From: RECM01 sp047921215
GTDB lineage: Bacteria > Bacteroidota > Rhodothermia > Balneolales > Cyclonatronaceae
NCBI GenBank assembly: GCA_047921215.1
Contig: JBLRWO010000005.1
Span: 88,686 to 152,685 of the forward strand
Direction of reading: 5' to 3'
DNA: 64,000 bases
Positions 1 to 9,040 of this stretch are shown here, in pieces (position 1 is the stretch's first letter; each line of letters starts with the position of its first letter). Position numbers and translations under genes: made by a program. The notes below the pieces were generated by a model. That model searched no databases, had not been told where the DNA came from, and saw only the letters and a list, made by a program, of their open reading frames with translations.

Positions 1-205
1 GTACATTGTGAAATTGTGACAGAAGCCGCATCCAGGCGCTTCGCTTTTTACCTTTCGGGAGTTTGTTGGGTCCGTATTCTTCCCGTCTTTTACGGGCTTC
101 ATCCCCTGTAAGCCCTTCCTTCTCATCCGATTCCAGTGTTTTGATGACATCGGCGGCTTCCGTTGAATGCCATTTTTTGTTGGGTTCTTTATGAGTGTCG
201 GTCAT
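1..205 (-). CDS. Cation-transporting P-type ATPase, N-terminal fragment
   Basis: The 68 visible codons start at the ATG complementary to 203-205 and run off the left edge of the window. The sequence has the layout of the cation-ATPase N-terminal domain: a lysine-rich start, then WHSTEAADVIKTL, the GLTGDEARKRREEYGPN turn typical of this domain, and a basic KGKKRS stretch before the first membrane helix. The family pumps cations (Ca2+, Mg2+, Na+/K+) across the inner membrane using ATP. None of the catalytic domains (DKTGT, TGES) is in the window, so ion specificity cannot be judged. It lies 147 bp downstream of corA on the same strand and may be co-transcribed with it. Confidence 0.85.
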   Translation of the reverse strand, partial: MTDTHKEPNKKWHSTEAADVIKTLESDEKEGLTGDEARKRREEYGPNKLPKGKKRSAWMRLLSQFHNV

Positions 206-352
206 GGGTACATTGTTCTGCCGCTCTGTAACTGTACCTGATTACGGATTTTGGTAAAAATTATTTCTGGTAAATGGATTGTTTCCGGGTGGCAACTTCC
301 AGGCCCGGTTAATCCAGTAATCAGCCGTCACAGAAATAGAATGTTTATTGTA

Positions 353-1492
353 TCAGATCCATTTCTTCTTTTTGAAAAAAGTCAGCATAGACATGGCAAT
401 CATAAACATAATAAGCATAATAAGGGGATAGCCCCAGTGCCATTGAAGTTCGGGCATGTTCACAAAATTCATACCGTACACACCTGCGATAAAGGTAAGC
501 GGCATAAAGATAGTTGCGATAATGGTGAGTACCTTCATCACACTGTTGGTACGGTTGCTGAGGGTCGAAAGGTAGATATCGAGCATTCCCGACAGGATAT
601 CCCTGGCTGTTTCGATATTATCGACTACCTGAATAGTATGGTCGTACACATCGCGCAGGTATACCCGTGTGGTTTTATGTATCAGTTTGGATTCGCCACG
701 CTCCAGAAAGCCGGTCACCTCCCGCAGAGGCCAGACCGAACGGCGCAGGAAAATCATATCCCTTTTCAGATTGTGGATGGCCAGCATGGTACTTTCGCCG
801 GGGAATTTGAGGAGTTCATCTTCAAGGTCTTCCACCTTTTCGCCCAGGGTTTCGAGGATTACAAAATAGTTGTCGACAATAGTATCGATCAGGGTATATG
901 CGAGGTAGTCGGCACCCTTTTTCCGGATGCGTCCCGAGCTGCTTCTGAGCCGGTTACGGATCGGATTGAAAAGGTCTTCGGAGGTTTCCTGGAACGATAT
1001 CACATAATTGGGACCAATTATCAGACTAACCTGTTCGGCGGTTATTTCCCCGTTACCCGGTCTTGCAGGGTTATTTTGGCTCACATTTCCGGGCTGGTTT
1101 CCGTTTGTATCGGTATCTGCCTTATGGATGTGATTGCCCTGGTAGATCATCTTAAGTACCACAAACAGGTAATCGTCGTAGTCTTCGATCTTGGGGCGTT
1201 GTTGTGTGTTCACAATATCGGACAGAACGAGCGGATGAATGCCGAAATGGTTTCCCAACTCTTCAATTACACCGGTCTGATGTACTCCATCCACATTGAT
1301 CCAGGTAACCGTGGCCGTATCCCTGAACGGGAAACACTCTTCCGCTCGGCTGATCTCTTTTTCGTGAATTTCCTTCTCATCATAATCGAACAGTATGATC
1401 CTCGATTCAGTTGTACGTTCGCTTCCAAGGTGAATAAGCGTTCCGGGGGGGAGCCCCACCTTCTCTTTATATTTTTTTATAAATCGTGGCAT
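353..1492 (-). CDS. corA: CorA-family magnesium/cobalt transporter
   Basis: This 379-residue protein matches the usual length of CorA channels, which carry Mg2+ (or Co2+) across the inner membrane as homopentamers. The long soluble acidic/helical N-terminal part is followed by two C-terminal membrane segments, with the signature GMN at residues 340-342 at the end of the first and a basic KKKKWI tail after the second. The start MPRFIKKYKEKVGLPPGT fits the conserved N-terminus of Bacteroidota homologues. The start codon lies only about 10 bp from the first recognisable codons of the divergent blh remnant, which suggests that sequence between the two has been lost. Confidence 0.95.
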   Translation of the reverse strand: MPRFIKKYKEKVGLPPGTLIHLGSERTTESRIILFDYDEKEIHEKEISRAEECFPFRDTATVTWINVDGVHQTGVIEELGNHFGIHPLVLSDIVNTQQRPKIEDYDDYLFVVLKMIYQGNHIHKADTDTNGNQPGNVSQNNPARPGNGEITAEQVSLIIGPNYVISFQETSEDLFNPIRNRLRSSSGRIRKKGADYLAYTLIDTIVDNYFVILETLGEKVEDLEDELLKFPGESTMLAIHNLKRDMIFLRRSVWPLREVTGFLERGESKLIHKTTRVYLRDVYDHTIQVVDNIETARDILSGMLDIYLSTLSNRTNSVMKVLTIIATIFMPLTFIAGVYGMNFVNMPELQWHWGYPLIMLIMFMIAMSMLTFFKKKKWI

Positions 1493-1500
1493 AACAGATC

Positions 1501-2468
1501 ACTGATGGTTCAATATTTACAGAGTATCCCGATTGGAATCCAAAGAAGCAAAGCCGCTCATACACCTACGATACCCTTTTTCGGGCAAAATTTCTGCAAG
1601 TTTTGCGAGCAGTCCCAGATCTTTGGATTGAAAGTGAGTTCGTGATTGGAATTCCTCACGGTGCAGTCGATCACGTAGTGGCCGCCGATTTGTACTGAAT
1701 CAAGAGGGGCACAGCCGGTCATCTTGTATTCTACAGCTCCTATCTTATTGTAATGCTGCTTGTAGGGTCTTTGTGGTTGTTATATCCCTCCGCCGGCATG
1801 GCGTTGTTCCTGCTCATCTAGGTATACCATTTCGGGCAGGCCGACGCTGTGGCCCTGTTGAAGGCGGTTTCCAGATTATCTGCTTTTTTTTCCTGGTCAC
1901 GGGGAATAATGATTATTGCTGCAATCATATTCACAGACCCTGCAGTCTGTCTGCCCATCATAGAGGCCGCAACAGGAATGAGTCCGGGCTGGTTTCCGTG
2001 CTCTATTACTATTCGAATCTGATCACGATCACGGCTGCAGTTCAATACGTTGCAGTCGCAGGCGTTGTTCTGATAAGCCGTTCCACCGGCGTTACATCTG
2101 TTCGTTTTCTGGGCGACAGCCTGTTGCTTGTTACCCTGCTGTTACTGACACATCCGCTCATCGGGTTCGCCCTCTATTTTGCCCTTTGGCATTCAATGGG
2201 ACATGTTCAGGAGATGATAGCCTTCTTTCGTGAAAAAGGCCGATGTGTAACGATCTGGAAATTCTATCAGCTGGCCTTTCCGTTTACTATGGTTTCGCTT
2301 GCAGGTCTGTTTGCCCTCTTCTTCATTCAGCAAACCTATTCAACAGGTAATGAAATGATATCCCTGCTTTTTATTCTTATTAGTGTTCTAACCCTGCCGC
2401 ATATGCTTGTTGTAGACCGCATATTTGCACGAAAAAAGGCAGATAAAACAGGATACAGGGTTATGTAA
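1501..2468 (+). pseudogene. blh: Broken Blh/Brp-family beta-carotene 15,15'-dioxygenase
   Basis: Blh cleaves beta-carotene to two retinals in the inner membrane and supplies the chromophore of microbial rhodopsins. Four family blocks with their conserved histidines are visible in order: GIPHGAVDH (from about 1648), YHFGQAD (from 1825), LYFALWHSMGHVQE and LPHMLVVDRIF near the 3' end. They cannot be read as one protein. In the first frame there is a TGA at 1696-1698 and a TAG at 1819-1821, exactly before VYHFG, and the reading frame changes somewhere in about 1985-2030, after which the last third is open to 2468. No ATG, GTG or TTG start is seen in frame with the N-terminal block. Family assignment is firm; non-functionality is an inference from the four defects. 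Confidence 0.85.
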
Positions 2469-2541
2469 TGAGTATTACAAAACCCGGTTTCGCGGTGATT
2501 TCAGCATAATGCCGTTGCCCCTGCATAAAGTTTAGTATAAT

Positions 2542-2579
2542 AAAAGCCCACCGGCCGGACTGGCTGACGGGCTTTTTTA
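2542..2579. terminator. Bidirectional rho-independent terminator between the blh and rhodopsin relics
   Basis: An 8-bp stem AAAAGCCC / GGGCTTTT flanks a GC-rich loop and has an A run on one side and a T run on the other. It can therefore terminate both the rightward blh and the leftward rhodopsin transcripts, which converge here. It is intact although both genes it served are broken. Confidence 0.8.
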
Positions 2580-2629
2580 GTCATAGGATGAAAGATCTGA
2601 CATGCAAACTATAGCGTTATGTCAAAAGC

Positions 2630-3483
2630 TTACTGTGCCGTTTCTGTCTTCTCGTAATCATACCCATCGGCTTTACTCATTTCCTGGGCTGCAAGTGTAA
2701 GCAGAATGCCATAAATTACTTTTGAACTTACATCGGCAATCGTGTAAGTGATATGACGCCTAACCACTGCTGCTTCAGTGAGTGCAGGTTCCAGCGAGAG
2801 ACTGAACAGGTATGGCATGAGATAAGCGCCCGGGTAGAGCATCCACGACACCAGGAAAAGAGTCCAGATGTATCCAAGATATTTCTGTGCCTTCGCGGGA
2901 GCACCTTCCTTACCCTCCTCAATTACCCGTTTCATGAGTATGAGAAAGTGTACAAAAAACAGCGTCGAAATGGTACCCCAGATAAAAAGGTAACAGGGCT
3001 CGTCACTTCATAGTATTGCCCTACATAACCGGTCAGGATCATTGTAGTGCCGGAAAACCAGAACTGATTTCTAACCGAGCTGAAACTGCTTTTTGTGAGG
3101 GTAACTACAAACAGTATCTGGAAAAGCAACATCGGAACGTCGATCAGCCAGTTAAGGTAACGATAGCCGTTGTTGAACAGGTCGCTGCTGTCGGCCAGTT
3201 TATAAGTAGCCGAACCGGCATCGAACGAGAGAGAGCCCGTCCAGTTTTGTTGCTGAACCAGAAGAAGCAGGAATGCAGATACCATTACCACTACGGGGAG
3301 CACGGAGGATGTACGGTATTTTGGTGCTACCGTTTTTATGGTCAGAATAAAATAAAACAGACCAGCCAGCATAATGGCATAGCCGAGTGTTAATACGTGA
3401 GCCGACATCTGATAAGTCATTTCGGAAAAGCCGGTAAGGATACTTACATAGTTTTAAAATGTGGCATTGCCTAAATTGTTCAT
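2630..3483 (-). pseudogene. Broken NDQ-motif sodium-pumping rhodopsin (KR2 type)
   Basis: Seven-helix retinal protein; the family exports Na+ when lit. Helix C reads RYLNWLIDVPMLLFQ, giving the Asn-Asp-Gln triad (Asn codon 3151-3153) that defines sodium pumps. Helix G has ADVSSKVIYG with the retinal Schiff-base Lys at codon 2720-2722. Two lesions are visible. First, translation from the ATG at 3481-3483 gives MNNLGNATF and then TAA (3454-3456), where KR2 from memory has Glu in an otherwise colinear N-terminus. Second, a T5 run on the coding strand (2984-2988) is one base short, so the frame is lost at the start of helix E; adding one T restores FFIWGTISTLFF and joins the downstream half. Restart at the ATG 3418-3420 could bypass the nonsense codon but not the frameshift. 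Read-error in the T run is possible; the TAA is a substitution. Confidence 0.88.
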
Positions 3484-4400
3484 ATAAAAGTATTTTGGTT
3501 ATTTGAAATGATTTGTAATCCTTAAGCTTGTAATGCTTTGTAAACATGACAGATGCCTGAACCAAATCTTTTTATTTTGGTTTATTTCCGGAGCAGAAAA
3601 CAGAAAAATTTCTTCAGAAAATAATTCATGGATCAGCTAACAATATGGGTGCGAGTACTTTAAAGTTTTTTGCACACATCCGTCTGCAATTAGTATGGCA
3701 TGGATTTAAACGAACGTATGATCATTTTTAAAAATAATGTGAGCTAAAACTGCATGGATAATACAATTAAAGTATGACAATCATTATGATTGTTTGTACG
3801 ATAACGATATGGGTTCTGTGCAGTGACCTGCGCGCATGAATGTGGGAGGGTTCTGCAGGTTAGGGTTGGTTTTTACAGAGGGTATGATATCGGGATAAAA
3901 AAAGCCACTCACATTACTGTGGGTGGCTTTGGTTGGGACGTTGAACGTCCGGATTATTCAGGTTTGGAAAATTCTCAGCTGTAAGTAGGGGTGCCTCTCA
4001 ATTTGTTGAAGAAATTTCTGATGAGTTTTTGCAATCTGCAGATAAAATCACCGTGATATCTGTCAAAATTGTGCAACCGTTTGCTTGTATAGCGTGTTGT
4101 AGCGTTCATAGCCACTCCGTTATTTAATGTTTTCTGCTGCCTGTTGCTCTGTTGATACAGGCAGTAGAATGTTGATGATAAATATTACGGATGTAATATA
4201 ATTCCTATGTACGGATTAGCAAAGTAAAAGTTCCGCAAAAACGCTAAAATTTGTCCGGAAAACCGCTTTTTTTACCAATTTTCACAACACGGTCAGAATG
4301 TTCTGGTTACGTTAGCAAGACAGAGATTTGACAGCTGTTGGCGATGCGGGCAACCCGCAATTTGGAAGACTTAAATGGGCTGTAAAATCTGACAGGTGTT
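3484..4400. other. Gene-free AT-rich stretch upstream of the rhodopsin relic
   Basis: No coding pattern was found on either strand. The right part of the leftward rhodopsin's promoter region should lie near 3490-3600, but no convincing box was recognised. The stretch holds a terminator-like hairpin (3897-3930) and a second inverted repeat CTGCCTGT/ACAGGCAG at about 4137-4164 of unknown role. Confidence 0.5.
3897..3930 (-). terminator. Rho-independent terminator, leftward
   Basis: AAAGCCAC and GTGGCTTT form an 8-bp stem extended by CAC/GTG around a short loop. On the minus strand the stem is followed by seven Ts. The nearest leftward gene is the YdjM-type hydrolase ending at 4401, about 470 bp upstream, so it may end that transcript or an unrecognised short RNA. 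Confidence 0.6.
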
Positions 4401-5450
4401 TCAGGGTAAGGATCGGTTATCAGCGAAGTCAATGTCAACCGGAAGCCCGAATACCCTGCGCAGGTACTGATTCAGGTCCCGGCCTTCAATATCGGCATCA
4501 TTCAAATCACGATAAAAAGTGACCATCTGCCCGTTCTCCCTTTTCAGGCGGAAAGTAAATACGTGACTGTCAAAATCACCCCTCCAGCCAAACAGACTTC
4601 CGAATCTCAGATCATGAAATAACAGGGTATCGGACTCCTCATGCACCTGGAAATACCCCTTTGAAAACCAGAGAAGCTGTTTTACTGGTTCGTCATCAAG
4701 ATAGGAGGCCAATTTGCCGGCATTCGATGGAATATATGTAAAACGGATGGGCTCACGGTCAAATAGTGAAAAATAGCCCTCGAAAAACCCGTCATCTGTT
4801 TTGGCCAGACCACGCCAGAATATTGATTGAAAAGGCGCGGGAAAGGTCATCAGCTCTTCGTAGACTATCTGCTCCCTGTCGAGTTGGGATTTAAATTCGT
4901 TATGTATGAAGAGCTTGATTAATCCGGTGAGAATCAGATAGCCGGTACTCAGACCAACCCCGAGATATGTCCAGAACCTTCTTCGGGGTGACGACCGACT
5001 GTAGAACATCGCGGTAGTGATACAAATGAGAAAAGGCAGTGTATACAGCGGATCGATAATGAAAATGGAGTTCAGCTCAAATCCGTAGTTGCTGATTGGA
5101 TTGAATAGCTGTGTGCCGTAGCCTGTCAACAGATCGAGCATGGGGTGGGTGAAAAGGCTCCAGAATGCAAGGAGCGTCCAGCCCCGGTAAGTGGCTTCCC
5201 CGGTTCCGTGAATCCGGGTAATGATCCACGCCAGTATGGGTGCTGCAATAAACGGAAAGAATACCGAATGTGAAAAACCCCGGTGCACCGAAAGGTACGA
5301 TACCGGGTCCATGAAAAGACCGAAAATAACATCAAGATCGGGGATCGTACCGGCAACCGCACCCCAGAGCATCGCTTTATTTCCAACCTTGCGTCCGAGT
5401 ACGAGTTCGCCTACTGCTGCACCGAGCGTGATCTGTGTGAGTGAATCCAT
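4401..5450 (-). CDS. YdjM/DUF457-type membrane-bound metal-dependent hydrolase
   Basis: The 349-residue protein begins MDSLTQITLGAAVGE, the classic start of the YdjM (LexA-regulated inner-membrane hydrolase) family. Conserved metal-ligand-like blocks follow: GTIPDLDVIFG, HRGFSHSVFFP and THPMLDLLTGYG, interleaved with hydrophobic helices through about residue 170. The C-terminal half is soluble and unassigned (contains FPAPFQSIFWRG and repeated phenylalanine-rich strands). Homologues are called metal-dependent hydrolases by fold; their substrate is unknown. No LexA-like operator was recognised upstream. Confidence 0.85.
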   Translation of the reverse strand: MDSLTQITLGAAVGELVLGRKVGNKAMLWGAVAGTIPDLDVIFGLFMDPVSYLSVHRGFSHSVFFPFIAAPILAWIITRIHGTGEATYRGWTLLAFWSLFTHPMLDLLTGYGTQLFNPISNYGFELNSIFIIDPLYTLPFLICITTAMFYSRSSPRRRFWTYLGVGLSTGYLILTGLIKLFIHNEFKSQLDREQIVYEELMTFPAPFQSIFWRGLAKTDDGFFEGYFSLFDREPIRFTYIPSNAGKLASYLDDEPVKQLLWFSKGYFQVHEESDTLLFHDLRFGSLFGWRGDFDSHVFTFRLKRENGQMVTFYRDLNDADIEGRDLNQYLRRVFGLPVDIDFADNRSLP

Positions 5451-5752
5451 TAAAACTGACTTTCCGGGTATGAGTTGGTTACTGCTTTCCGCTTTGCAAA
5501 TTTTTGTTTCGGGTATGTGGCATTACAACACAGATCAGGTGATTTGTAGTTCCGGATTTGCTGCTGACGCCCGGCCGTAGATTACCGGCAGACATCATTC
5601 TGCCGAAAATACGGGTATACGGTTTGAAACAGAAAACGTTCAGCCGGGACACTTATTTTTAAATCCGGAATAAAGAGCTGATTCCAGGCTTTAAAATGTG
5701 GAATGGTTAGTGGTTATTCCATCCTGCAGCCGCAAGCTTGCACAACAGATAG
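5451..5752. other. Intergenic stretch, no gene seen
   Basis: About 300 bp between the YdjM-type gene and the small acidic protein gene. No ORF with coding character, no hairpin with a T tract and no repeat was found. It should contain the promoter of the leftward YdjM-type gene, but none could be assigned. Confidence 0.4.
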
Positions 5753-5977
5753 TTAAAGAGCGATCAGAACGATCTCCTCAAACTCAAGATCGACGTCGTC
5801 GAGAATGGGGGTGGCAATCTTATCAATCTGATCTTCGCTGAAACGGTCGAGGCCCGGAATTCTGATGTATACCGTTTCATTTTGCGGGTCGCGTGTTATC
5901 CGCCATGATTTGGAATTGAACGCTTTGGCAAGCAAGCCGGCAATTCGATTGAGTTCTTCGTCGGTCGATGGGTCCAT
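5753..5977 (-). CDS. Small conserved-looking acidic protein, function unknown
   Basis: The 74-residue product is soluble, acidic at its C-terminus (DDVDLEFEEIVLIAL) and has a helix-strand pattern with WRITRDPQNETVYIRIPGLDRF in the middle. No domain was recognised. The start MDPSTDEELNRIAGLLAKAF looks genuine and the codon usage fits the neighbours. It is transcribed alone, divergent from anmK. It could be a small regulatory or toxin-neutralising protein, but nothing in the sequence shows this. Confidence 0.6.
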   Translation of the reverse strand: MDPSTDEELNRIAGLLAKAFNSKSWRITRDPQNETVYIRIPGLDRFSEDQIDKIATPILDDVDLEFEEIVLIAL

Positions 5978-6162
5978 GGTTGTTTTAAAGGGAAAGTACA
6001 GAAATTGCGGAAAAACACAGAGACTTGTTTTACTAATTCATGTGATGATGTATCTGTGCAGTGCGTCGGTTATATTTGACAAATGGTAAATCTGTCGCCA
6101 ATTACAGGATTGTTACTCGAAATATTTATCATTCTGCAAGAACCGGGATAAACTCTGATATT

Positions 6163-7359
6163 ATGAATAAACTGATCTCAACGCTTCAGGCCCTGTCTGA
6201 AAAGAAAGAACGCACCATAATCGGCCTGATGTCGGGTACATCCATTGACGGACTGGATATCGCACTATGCAAAATCAGCGCATCCGGAACCGATACCTCG
6301 GCAAGGGTTGAGGCTTTCACCACTGCAGCTTATGATCATGAAACACTCAGATTGTTGCGTTCCATTGCTTTCCGTGATGCCATATCACAGACAGACCTTG
6401 CCATTGCCAACGACTACCTGGGCAGACTCTATGCCAGGTTTATTAACGATGCCATATCCCGATGGGGACTGCAGGCATCATCTGTAGATGCCATAGCCAG
6501 CCACGGTCAGACCGTTTTTCATGCACCTTCGCGGTTGCACGGCCGTCCGGGTTATCCGAATGCCACACTTCAGATTGTGGATGGCGATCATATTGCATGG
6601 CATACCGGTATTCTCACTGTCAGCGATTTCAGGCAAAAACACGTGGCTGCCGGTGGCGAAGGTGCACCGCTGGCCGCCTGTGGGGACTGGCTCCTGTATA
6701 GTAAACCCGGTGTAAACCGAATCATGCTTAATATCGGGGGTATAGCCAACTTTACCTGGCTGCCGGGACACAATACCGGCAGGGCTCCATTGAGTTTTGA
6801 TACAGGGCCCGGTAATACCCTGATCGATGCAGCCATCCGGGAATACTACCAGCCGATGAGTTATGATGAGGGAGGAAAGATTGGTGAATCGGGTCATATC
6901 CATGAAGAACTTCTTGCCACCCTTAAAAAGCACCCTTACTTCAGAAAAGATCCCCCAAAAACCTGCGGCCCGGAAGATTTTGATCTTGACTTCATCAAAC
7001 GCTCTGCAGAGCAATCAGAGCTGGTAAAACCGGCCGATCTGGTTGCCACACTTACTGCATTGACGGCTGAAACCATTGCTGCAGCCATTAAAGCCTACAC
7101 CTCGCCGGGCAGGCAAAATGAACTTCTCGTGAGCGGTGGTGGTGTTCATAACCGTTTTCTGATCTCGCTTCTGTCGGATTTGCTGCCGGAGTACCGGGTT
7201 GAATCCACATCAGAAATGGGAATTGATCCCGACAGCAAAGAGGCCCTCATCTTTGCCGTACTTGCCAATGAAACATTAGCTGGCGAGGGCGTGCCATTCG
7301 GTGATCAGAACTCCGGTATGATAAAACTGAGTCTGGGTAAAATCTGCCTGCCGTGGTAA
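6163..7359 (+). CDS. anmK: Anhydro-N-acetylmuramic acid kinase
   Basis: AnmK phosphorylates 1,6-anhydro-MurNAc from peptidoglycan turnover to MurNAc-6-phosphate in the cytoplasm, feeding it back to amino-sugar metabolism. The 398-residue protein has the family's ATP-binding start GLMSGTSIDG at residues 21-30, the DTGPGNTLID block and a C-terminal VSGGGVHNRFL motif. An in-frame GTG at 6061 would add 34 residues with no family resemblance, so the ATG at 6163 is preferred. No other cell-wall recycling gene is adjacent. Confidence 0.95.
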   Translation: MNKLISTLQALSEKKERTIIGLMSGTSIDGLDIALCKISASGTDTSARVEAFTTAAYDHETLRLLRSIAFRDAISQTDLAIANDYLGRLYARFINDAISRWGLQASSVDAIASHGQTVFHAPSRLHGRPGYPNATLQIVDGDHIAWHTGILTVSDFRQKHVAAGGEGAPLAACGDWLLYSKPGVNRIMLNIGGIANFTWLPGHNTGRAPLSFDTGPGNTLIDAAIREYYQPMSYDEGGKIGESGHIHEELLATLKKHPYFRKDPPKTCGPEDFDLDFIKRSAEQSELVKPADLVATLTALTAETIAAAIKAYTSPGRQNELLVSGGGVHNRFLISLLSDLLPEYRVESTSEMGIDPDSKEALIFAVLANETLAGEGVPFGDQNSGMIKLSLGKICLPW

Positions 7360-7567
7360 ATACCTGATTTCGCCTTTCGGAGCGCTGCACAGATGCAGAT
7401 CGCGAAGATGCAGCAGATATCCCGTATAATTTCACAATTTCTTAACAACTTTTATTGGTTTTTTGGGCAGTTAGTCGCCATTTTAGGGCCTGATTAACCA
7501 GATATTCAAAACGTGCCCCGGACTTTTTTTATCAATTGTTCTGACGGTCTATTGAAAGGATACAGAA

Positions 7568-9040
7568 ATGAGTAATAACGGATCAAGTAACGGTAATCTT
7601 CCCAAAAACGGATTTTCGCGCAGGGATTTTTTGAAAACAGGGGCACTGTCAGGCGTGTTTATCGGCACAGGCGGCATGCTGGGTTGTGCGAGCCCCGGTG
7701 GCAGCGACTATACCGGGCGTGCTAAAAATGTAATTTTCCTGGTAAGTGATGGGATGAGTATTGGTACACTTACCATGGCCGACTCGATGCTCCGGCGACG
7801 TGACGGCCGGCCGTCGAACTGGATCAGGCTGTATGAAGAGGGGCGTGTCAGGCGTGGTTTGATGGATATGGCTTCGGCAAACAGCATGGTTACCGGAAGT
7901 GCATCAGCGGCGTCATCGTGGGGTTCGGGTGTGAGGATCAACAACGGTGCTGTTAATATGTCGCCCGACGGTGAAGAGTTTACCCCGGTTCTGCCCATTT
8001 TCAGGGATGCCGGTAAAGCCACCGGACTTGTTACCACTGCCCGCATCACCCACGCCACTCCGGCCGGCTTTTCTGTGAATTCACCCGAAAGAGGCCTCGA
8101 AGATGAGATCGCCGTGAAACAACTGGCAGGCAATTTTGATGTACTAATGGGTGGAGGCAATTCGCATTTTGATCCGGCACTCAGATCAGACGGGTTGGAT
8201 TTATATGCCCGGGCCCGGGATGCCGGTTATTCTGTTTTCCGCTCGAAAACCGCCATGACAGGTTATGATGGTTCCGGAAAAGTGCTGGGAATTTTTTCTG
8301 ACAGCCATGTGCCTTACACACTCGATCACATAAATACACTGGAATATGTTGAAAATGTACCAACTCTTGCTGAAATGACCCGGGCGGCGATTAGCAGATT
8401 ATCCGGGAATCCGAACGGCTTTATATTGCAGATAGAAGGCGGTCGGGTTGACCATGCCGCCCATTCAAATGATATTGGAGGTTTGATTTATGATCAGATC
8501 GCTTTTGATGATGCCATTGGTGCAGTACTGGAATTTACAGCCAACCGTGACGATACCCTTGTGTTTATCACTACTGATCATGGTAATGCGAGTCCAAGCC
8601 TGAATGCGGCCGGACCATTCTATAACGATTCCAATCCGAATTTCGACAAGATCACAAATTTCAAATATACCAATGACTGGATATTGTCTGGCCTGAACCG
8701 CGACAGCAGCGTATCACAAATACAGGAGAGAATTGAGGAAGCGACGATGCTGCAGGTCAGCAGCCGGCATGCCGGAATCCTGCGCCAGGCATATCGGGGA
8801 GAATATGAACCGGTTTATTCCATGATGAGCAGTCCCTGGGCTACCCTCGGTCAGATTCTCGCTGAACACACCTCCGTGAACTGGGTGGGAACAGGTCATA
8901 CTTCAGATTATGTGGAACTGGCCGCCTATGGTCCCGGCAGTGAGGCCACAGGCTATTTTACCCGAAATACCGATCTGTTCGGCATTATGACCCGGGCAGC
9001 CGGTGTTCAGGTTCCGGAGTCATCCGCCTATCCGGCCTGA
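7568..9040 (+). CDS. Tat-exported alkaline phosphatase, probable lipoprotein
   Basis: The 490-residue protein carries a twin-arginine leader (SRRDFLKTG, residues 17-25) that ends in MLGC (Cys40), so it is probably folded, exported by Tat and lipid-anchored. The alkaline phosphatase fold is shown by VIFLVSDGMS with metal ligand Asp61, the nucleophile block VTGSASAAS (Ser111; the Asp preceding Ser in E. coli PhoA is Gly here), QIEGGRVDHAAH, TTDHGN and GTGHTSDYVE. It releases phosphate from monoesters outside the cytoplasm. A good ribosome site (GAAAGGA) precedes the ATG. Its 3' end overlaps the convergent next gene by 21 bp. Confidence 0.93.
   Translation: MSNNGSSNGNLPKNGFSRRDFLKTGALSGVFIGTGGMLGCASPGGSDYTGRAKNVIFLVSDGMSIGTLTMADSMLRRRDGRPSNWIRLYEEGRVRRGLMDMASANSMVTGSASAASSWGSGVRINNGAVNMSPDGEEFTPVLPIFRDAGKATGLVTTARITHATPAGFSVNSPERGLEDEIAVKQLAGNFDVLMGGGNSHFDPALRSDGLDLYARARDAGYSVFRSKTAMTGYDGSGKVLGIFSDSHVPYTLDHINTLEYVENVPTLAEMTRAAISRLSGNPNGFILQIEGGRVDHAAHSNDIGGLIYDQIAFDDAIGAVLEFTANRDDTLVFITTDHGNASPSLNAAGPFYNDSNPNFDKITNFKYTNDWILSGLNRDSSVSQIQERIEEATMLQVSSRHAGILRQAYRGEYEPVYSMMSSPWATLGQILAEHTSVNWVGTGHTSDYVELAAYGPGSEATGYFTRNTDLFGIMTRAAGVQVPESSAYPA

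Noticed and set aside
251..1645. Long rightward ORF of 464 codons over corA
   Set aside because: It is the antisense of corA, which has all family motifs including GMN. The ORF has His-rich, aperiodic sequence with no domain.
1696..1698. The TGA in blh as a selenocysteine codon, since selD is nearby
   Set aside because: The same gene also has a TAG, a frameshift and no start, SelD itself uses Cys, and no SECIS-like stem follows.
2984..2988. Programmed frameshifting in the rhodopsin gene
   Set aside because: The run lacks a slippery heptamer with downstream structure, and a stop codon at codon 10 would have to be bypassed as well.
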